From Saccoglossus kowalevskii (taxonomy: Eukaryota > Hemichordata > Enteropneusta > Harrimaniidae), in assembly GCF_000003605.2 (NCBI RefSeq), contig NW_003147281.1, positions 84,585 to 98,025 on the forward strand: a DNA stretch of 13,441 bases. Reading direction: 5' to 3'. A model generated the notes under the pieces. The model worked only from the letters and a program-made list of their open reading frames with translations. It made no database searches and was not told the origin of the DNA. Both the position numbers and the translations under genes were made by a program. Below, one piece after another: positions 8,798 through 13,441 of this stretch; positions within the stretch are counted from its first letter, which is position 1, and each line of letters starts with the position of its first letter.

Positions 8798-9680
8798 AAT
8801 TCATGCTATCCAACTACATCTTTCTACACTGATATTCCATGGGGATTTTGCTTCCTGAACATATTTTATATCATTGTCTCGTGCTTGCATCAATCAAAGT
8901 TGCCACATACTGGTATACATTATAGACATTTTGTTCACTGTGTAGAAGTAGTACATATGTGGGGGAAGGGAAGGGAAGGTTCGGATCTTCTCAGTCACGG
9001 TAGTGAAAACTGAAACGAACACGTCATGTAAACTAGAACTCAATCTCGTTTATTCTTCAACAGATGTTAACTCGTAAACAGCTGGAAAGCAACTGCTCAA
9101 AAGAGCACAAAAACATACAATGTTGCCATAGATCGCGTCAAGTAACAATTTGTAAGGCGGGAGGCGTTCTCATTGCCTGATCACAAATATGGTGTTTACT
9201 CTGACTTTCGAAACAAATATTGGCCAAATTAAAACTGGGTGTGCTAGTTTCTCATAGCATTACATGAAAAAAATGAAATAGGAAGAAAACATGGTTATGA
9301 ATGAAGATCAATAATTCAAATGAATCTCCCCACAACATGTACTGGTACAAAAAGGTGTCCTCTAACACCAAGTAGGACAAAATTTCTTCTGTGTTCTTAT
9401 TTACCAATTACCAGGGTAGTATCCAAATTGCTTATATACATGTAGTTTTCAAAATAAAAGGTTTTGTGAAGAAAATGTTTTGTATGATTTTGAGTTATTA
9501 AGGGTTAAGAATGAGAAAATTAACAAACAAAATTATTTATAGTGTTATGCACATACTTAATAATAGCAGTTATTTCTACAGTCAAAGTAGTTAATATTTT
9601 ATAATTCTGCATTACAACAATTTTTTTTTACACATAGCTACTATATCATGGGCATCAAATTTATACATGTTAATGAGGTA

Positions 9681-9803
9681 ATTTGCATAATAATCTGTTT
9701 TAGCATGTTCACTATATATTTGCATCTGTTTGCACAAATGAATTGATCAAAATATTAAAAGAGCTTCTAATTAATATGCACATAAAAATAAGCTAATTTG
9801 CAT
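9681..9803 (+). promoter_or_regulatory. Cluster of three octamer (POU) motifs
   Basis: Exact ATTTGCAT octamers occur at 9681-9688, 9718-9725 and 9796-9803, all in the same orientation within 123 bp. The third sits in a near-palindrome, TAATTTGCATGCTAATTA, with homeodomain-type TAATTA on its right. ATTTGCAT (complement ATGCAAAT) is the classical binding site of POU-domain factors of the Oct class. The location deep in a large first intron would fit an enhancer, but the local AT richness raises the chance of random occurrence. Confidence 0.35.
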
Positions 9804-10369
9804 GCTAATTAACTATTTTCTGCTTGTTTATTCTGTACCATAATAATAGGTTGAAACTTGGTACATGCATAACACTTGTACAATTGATTGATAATAGTTT
9901 CATTTTTTTAGATAACAAAATTATGTTAGAATTTTGTTGAACTGGTTGAATTTTTAGAGTAAATATAAGTGATTAAAAAAATATTAGATAGCATTCATGG
10001 TGCTTCATTTGTTGAGAGAGAACAAAATTTCCATCAAAACATGATCATTTGCAAAGATTCATGCTGCCTCTTTAAAAAAAATGTTGAATACGACAGAGTT
10101 AGCACCATGGTAAAGACTTGCAGATTTTTTATGTAAATGGGTAAAATACTTATACTTTTCATTTGTTAACTACAATGTACACAAAGGCTGTTAAAACTTT
10201 GTCACATACACGACTTTTATCTCTGAAAAAAGTGCTAATTGCCTTATTGAAACCCAAGCTTTGAATACCAATGAATTGTACTTGGAAATTTACTTCTGTG
10301 ATGCATTTTTTTGTGATCTACATTACTGCAAAGATGTTGGTAGTACCGGTATCATGCAGTATTCTCATC

Positions 10370-10650
10370 GGTTTATGGCCTTCTTAATTTGTCCGTATGT
10401 CCGTCACCTTTGACCTCCCATTAATTACTACATTATTAAGTAACTAAAACCTTGCTATCACCCAATTAGCATTTCCAAATTGGACTTTGTATATGTTGTG
10501 GCATGGTACATGTGTCACCGCTACAGTTCAAATATAAAGCTTATCCAAACCTCAATTGAGTGAACTGTAAATGTCATCTGCAGATGTCAATAACTAAAAC
10601 TTCTTCGATCATGGAAATGGACAATTTGAAAAAAGAGGATGATATAGGTT
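10370..10650 (+). repeat. Probable old copy of a CCGT-type modular repeat
   Basis: A GTCCGTATGTCCGTCAC stretch (10391-10407) is followed by two related segments about 150 bp apart: TAACTAAAACCTTGCTATCA near 10440, and TAACTAAAACTTCTTCGATC near 10592. Each continues into a CATTTCCAAATTGGACTTTG-like or CATGGAAATGGACAATTTG-like word. This resembles the order seen in the hairpin-headed repeats at 3651 and 12825 (CCGT stretch, then modules of about 150 bp), but no head hairpin is evident, so it is either decayed or truncated. A 12-bp palindrome, CATCTGCAGATG, lies at 10575-10586. Confidence 0.4.
10404..10416 (-). promoter_or_regulatory. Possible DR1 nuclear-receptor site
   Basis: The minus strand reads AGGTCAAAGGTGA, which differs by one base from the ideal DR1 AGGTCAAAGGTCA bound by HNF4 or RXR-type dimers. 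It lies in a probable old repeat, so it may be repeat sequence with no function. Confidence 0.2.
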
Positions 10651-11057
10651 TGTAATCAGAGCTTAATTCTTTTAAATCACAAATCATCGTTGGCAACATT
10701 GATATGAAATACCGGTATCTACATTGAACCAGCCTGTCGGCTATTCACATTGGCAACAGTGTTAGGTCTTGTATTAATAATTCAGAACTGTCGTTCAGCA
10801 AAATGATCAACAGTTATCTGTAGGCCTCGATTTGATTTATCTGTCTAAGCTTGAGCTTCAATAATCTTTGGGTTTCAACATTTTTAAAAGAGTAAATAAA
10901 ATAGTTATACATTCATCCTAATATACGTTTATCTTTTTTTGTCTTGAATAAATTAACAATGGCGGTGTTGTTTTAAGTGAAAAATGATACCTTTTGTAAA
11001 AATGAAGATGGAAGTCATTTTTTATTCATTATATATCCGGGTAGTGCCATCTAAGTA
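10651..11057. other. Intron sequence, nothing recognised
   Basis: AT-rich sequence between the old modular repeat and the MITE. It contains an ATACCGGTAT palindrome (10709-10718). No exon, gene or repeat is supported. Confidence 0.4.
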
Positions 11058-11271
11058 ATACTGTAAAATACTTTATTTTAGCTGGAATTAATTTTTGCTG
11101 AAAAGACTTTTTGGGTGTTTTGTATGGAATTTATTTTCACTGATTTCTGATGAGTTGAATGTAAAATATAGAATAAAAAGTATATTCGCTGGATTTTATT
11201 TTCACTGAATCATTCCTTCAGCGAAAATAGTGAAAATTAATTCCAAGGGAAAATAAAGTATTTTACAGTAT
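11058..11271. mobile_element. 214-bp MITE with long terminal inverted repeats
   Basis: The ends are inverted repeats. The left end starts ATACTGTAAAATACTTTATT and the complement of the right end starts with the same 20 bases; similarity then continues through TGGAATTAATTTT to the CGCTG/TGCTG words near 11100 and 11218, giving arms of roughly 45-55 bp with small indels. If the flanking TA pairs are target-site duplications, the element proper runs from CTGTAAAA to TTTTACAG and would fit the TA target preference of Tc1/mariner-type transposases. The interior holds a short diverged repeat (GGAATTTATTTTCACTGAT near 11126 and GGATTTTATTTTCACTGAAT near 11191). There is no coding capacity, so movement would need a transposase supplied elsewhere. 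It sits 216 bp before exon 2. Confidence 0.8.
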
Positions 11272-11487
11272 GCATTCAATATACACTACTGAGGATACTG
11301 TCATGTGGGCCTCACCTGTTTTCAGTGTTTGTTAAACAGCCCTAGCTGTCTGAACTCTCATGATATGGCTTCCAGATATCTAAATAAATAAATAAACAAT
11401 AAACAACTAACAATTATGGACTTACTTTGAACAATGTCAGCAGCACGAGCAATATCGTCTTTCATATTAATGTTTTGTTTATTGCAG

Positions 11488-11705
11488 GCTTGGAAGCTTT
11501 TGGACCGCAGCCTTATGTACAGCCAGCTTATGGACAACCAGCATATGGACAGCCAGCTCCTCCACCAAGTCAAAATCTTTATCCCAATGTAGCAGATTCA
11601 CAGAGTCCAGACAACGTTAAAATTGGTCTGGAGGCACCAAATGAGGAAGTCTCCAATGAACTCGGAAACAAAGATGGAGGTAATTCAGATGAAATAAAAG
11701 GGCAG
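11488..11705 (+). CDS. Predicted second coding exon, proline-rich QPAYG region
   Basis: The exon follows a TTTATTGCAG acceptor and ends at a GTAAGA donor (11706). It enters in phase 1 and leaves in phase 0, encoding residues 33-105 of the predicted protein. The opening LEAFGPQPYV leads into a tandem QPAYG-QPAYG-QPAPP stretch (residues about 44-59; a 15-bp DNA repeat), then PSQNLYPNV. From about residue 69 the sequence is acidic and Asn/Ser-rich (NEEVSNELGNKDGGNSDEIK). No membrane segment, cysteine or catalytic motif is present, so it looks like an intrinsically disordered N-terminal tail. Gly/Tyr/Pro/Gln-rich tails of this sort occur on many unrelated membrane and RNA-binding proteins, so no family is assigned. 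The frame stays open through the exon and into the intron only briefly. The coding call is good; the function is unknown and the rest of the gene is off-window or unrecognised. Confidence 0.75.
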
Positions 11706-12524
11706 GTAAGAAATCCTCCCAAAGTATTTTTTGTATTTTTGTTTTGTTTACAATGATGATAAATATTTTGACACAGTCACATAATTAACACACAGTATTT
11801 GCGTTGAGTCACAATTTCATATTCTAAAGGTCAAATACACTTAGAATAAACATGATCTCAGGTTTGTTGCCACCCAATTATGGAACTCTTTGCGAATATT
11901 AAGGTAATACAGAACAGACAAAACCAGGACATGTAGGTTTGGTGTTTTTTTCTCAGATTGTTTCATGGCTATAACTTCAATTCTCTAATTTCAGTAATTT
12001 TTATTCAAAAATTCTATATTCGTCAGCTCCCACTTCAGTTCACAATGTGATTTTGTAATTTTTGCTAATTTGTTGCCAAATTATATTTTCAAAATCTGTT
12101 CGCCAGAATATTTTTATAGTTATAATGCAAGTAACTTTGGTGATTGATTTTTGTTCAGATTATGATTGTGTTTTTTTTGTTTTTAAATAAATGTTTTTGT
12201 GTCCGGTGACAGTTCTGGACATTGAATGTCACTGTTGTCTCTCCTGACTTTTTTTTTGTATGTGCAAGTTGCAAGTGCTGACATATAGTGCATTTTTGCC
12301 ACAGAAGTCATATTCATGTTTTGAGACTACATGACAGGGCTGTGCTGCCATCTCTATATCAAATGGCAATTTAATGCGCTATCCTGGCGTCAACCAGGCT
12401 TGGTCGAACATAAGCACCTGCAGACCTTGATATTATGATTATGAGTGTTTTATTAATTATATATTATTAGATCTTTTTTTTTAGTGAGAATTGTTCATCT
12501 CTATTAAAATTTTATGCTTTCTTA
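11706..12524. other. Downstream intron sequence, no exon recognised
   Basis: After the GTAAGA donor the sequence is T-rich and AT-rich for about 800 bp. I looked for an acceptor followed by a frame open in phase 0 and found none that was convincing. No repeat is recognised until the hairpin-headed element at 12525. It is most likely the second intron of the same gene. Confidence 0.45.
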
Positions 12525-12824
12525 TTAGTCCCCATTCGGATACAGTCCGAAAACGGGGACTTATGTTTTGATGTCCGTGCATGCGTGTGTGTGTGTGCGT
12601 GCGTGTGTGTGTGTGTGTGTGTGCGTCTGTGTGTGCGTTCGTACCTGTATCTTAAAATGCCTGGACCAATCACAATCAAACTTCCCACATACATCATACA
12701 TGATATTATACATATGCACGTCAATTTGTTTCCCGATCTGATTTAAGATGGCCGAATGGCGGCCATTTTTGTGCTAAAAATCATCAAAATCAAGCATTTC
12801 TCGGCTGTTTACAGATAGATTTTG
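12525..12824 (+). repeat. Hairpin-headed repeat, first copy (300 bp)
   Basis: It starts TTAGTCCCC and has a head hairpin: AGTCCCC (12527-12533) pairs with GGGGACT (12555-12561), and TCGGA (12536-12540) pairs with TCCGA (12546-12550). A TG-rich run follows, then one module (GCCTGGACCAATCACAATCA near 12659) that ends in a GATGGCCGAATGGCGGCCAT palindrome near 12748. The same head recurs exactly 300 bp downstream, so this is either a short element directly followed by a second copy or an element truncated by it. There is no coding capacity. Confidence 0.7.
12576..12638 (+). repeat. TG microsatellite inside the hairpin-headed repeat
   Basis: A GT/GC dinucleotide run. From 12576 to 12626, 51 bases alternate pyrimidine and purine without a break, including several CG steps; after one interruption the run continues to about 12638. 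It occupies the place where the neighbouring copy has its CCGT repeat. Confidence 0.9.
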
Positions 12825-13441
12825 TTAGTCCCCGTTCGGACGCAGTCCAAAAACGGGGACTTATGTTTTGCCCTGTGTGCGTCCGTCCGTCCGTACGTCC
12901 GTGCGTCCGTCCGTCCGTGATCACCTGTATCTCGAACATGCATGGACCGATTAAGTTCAAACTTCACTCATACATCACACATTATATGGGACATATGGAC
13001 ATGCATTTTTTTCATGATCCGATTAACGATAGCCGAATAGTGGCCATTTTAAGGCCGAAAATGCATCAAACTCGCACATTTTCACCATTCCGGACCCGGA
13101 TCTCAGTTATGCATGGACGGATTTTGTTCAAATTTGGTACATACATTAAACATAATAGGACCTTGATGCACGTCATTTTTTTTTTGGATCGGGTTCAAAA
13201 TGGCCGACTGGCGGCCATTTTGTTTTAAAGAATTCAGTTCTGGATCCGTATCTGAGACATGCTTGGATTGATCGAGTTCAAACTTCACACACACAAGGTA
13301 CATCATGTCACAAATATGTATGTGCATTTGTTTCATGATCTCATTAACGATAGCCAAATGGCGGCCGCTTTAAGGCCGAAAATGCATTGAAATCGCACAT
13401 TTTCACCATTCCGGACCCGGATCTCAGTTATGCATGGACGG
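12825..13441 (+). repeat. Hairpin-headed repeat, second copy (runs off the window)
   Basis: It has the same TTAGTCCCC head as at 12525, with AGTCCCC (12827-12833) pairing with GGGGACT (12855-12861), then a CCGT tetranucleotide run (12881-12918). At least four modules follow, marked by GCATGGACCGATT-type words near 12940, 13111, 13260 and 13432. The spacing alternates at about 171, 149 and 172 bp, so the repeating unit is a dimer of 321 bp. The AAGGCCGAAAATGCAT word at 13051 recurs at 13372, and the following 50 bases are nearly identical. The modules carry GGCCGnnTGGCGGCC-type palindromes. Reading frames of 84-121 codons here follow from repeat structure and show no domain. The 3' end lies beyond the window. 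Confidence 0.8.
12881..12918 (+). repeat. CCGT tetranucleotide run
   Basis: About nine GTCC/CCGT-type tetramers with two substitutions (GTAC and GTGC), immediately after the head hairpin of the second element. It is part of the element's structure and not an independent locus. Confidence 0.9.

Larger units (their letters stand above)
8187..10369. other. Intron sequence, AT-rich, no gene recognised
   Basis: About 2.2 kb with no supported exon on either strand. An open frame on the minus strand at 8325-8519 lacks any recognisable domain. Local features listed separately are an 18-bp palindrome (8780-8797) and three octamer motifs (9681-9803). A purine-rich run of GGGAA repeats (about 8960-8980) and a more GC-balanced patch near 9110-9180 stand out slightly from the AT-rich background. 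I see no other repeat. Confidence 0.45.
2658..11487 (+). other. Predicted 8.8-kb phase-1 intron loaded with repeats
   Basis: The donor GTATGT is at 2658. The acceptor is TGTTTTGTTTATTGCAG, ending at 11487, with a branch-point-like TTAAT (11467-11471) whose A lies 17 nt before the intron end. The intron contains an inverted dispersed repeat, a hairpin-headed modular repeat, a 3.47-kb minisatellite (about 39% of its length), an older modular repeat and a MITE. I found no convincing further exon inside it, though a very short exon could be missed. Its existence depends on the two exon calls being right. Confidence 0.55.

Noticed and set aside
11358-11573. Minus-strand frame rich in Trp, Leu and Ser
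   Set aside because: It is antisense to the QPAYG-coding exon; the sense strand has better splice sites and composition.
12512-12724. Thr-His repeat peptide on the minus strand
   Set aside because: It is a translation of the TG microsatellite inside a dispersed repeat.
12863-13357. Open frames of 121 and 84 codons near the window end
   Set aside because: They lie in tandem modules of a non-coding repeat, include the CCGT run, and show no known domain or reverse-transcriptase or transposase motif.

Overview
This looks like nuclear DNA from an animal, most likely a marine invertebrate. The evidence is AT-rich non-coding sequence, short exons with GT-AG splice sites, many kinds of dispersed non-autonomous repeats, and frequent TACATGTA and ACCGGT palindromes. 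The palindrome and repeat style recalls molluscs, echinoderms, hemichordates or amphioxus. I cannot choose among them from sequence alone. I see no bacterial operon, tRNA or rRNA.

The main coding content appears to be the 5' end of one plus-strand gene. A short first coding exon (2561-2657) has an ATG after CACC and an in-frame upstream stop, and it ends at a GTATGT donor in phase 1. An 8.8-kb intron follows. The second exon (11488-11705) starts in the matching phase after a TTTATTGCAG acceptor and ends at a GTAAGA donor in phase 0. Together they encode the first 105 residues of an unrecognised protein: a polar start, a tandem QPAYG proline-rich stretch, then an acidic Asn-rich stretch. Later exons lie beyond the window or are not recognisable.

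Layout: 1-713 is unassigned AT-rich DNA. 714-1040 is a dispersed repeat whose inverted partner lies at 3100-3440, so the pair brackets exon 1. The upstream region (1041-2560) holds a CTCF-type motif, a triple AGGTCA nuclear-receptor cluster, a 32-bp near-perfect inverted repeat and a weak TATA-like box. The intron contains, in order, the inverted repeat copy, a hairpin-headed modular repeat (3651-4715), a 22-bp minisatellite of about 157 units (4719-8186), AT-rich DNA with an 18-bp palindrome and a cluster of three octamer motifs, an older modular repeat (about 10370-10650), and a 214-bp MITE (11058-11271). After exon 2 there is plain intron, then two more hairpin-headed repeats with CCGT and TG runs from 12525 to the window end.

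The most unusual feature is the minisatellite. It makes up about 39% of the intron, carries a CCAAT pentamer in nearly every unit, and has a higher-order arrangement of unit variants (66-bp spacing, plus a block duplicated 638-660 bp apart). Three repeat regions share one design: a 33-38-bp head hairpin, then a CCGT-like stretch, then tandem modules of about 145-175 bp. This points to a common but unclassified type of element.
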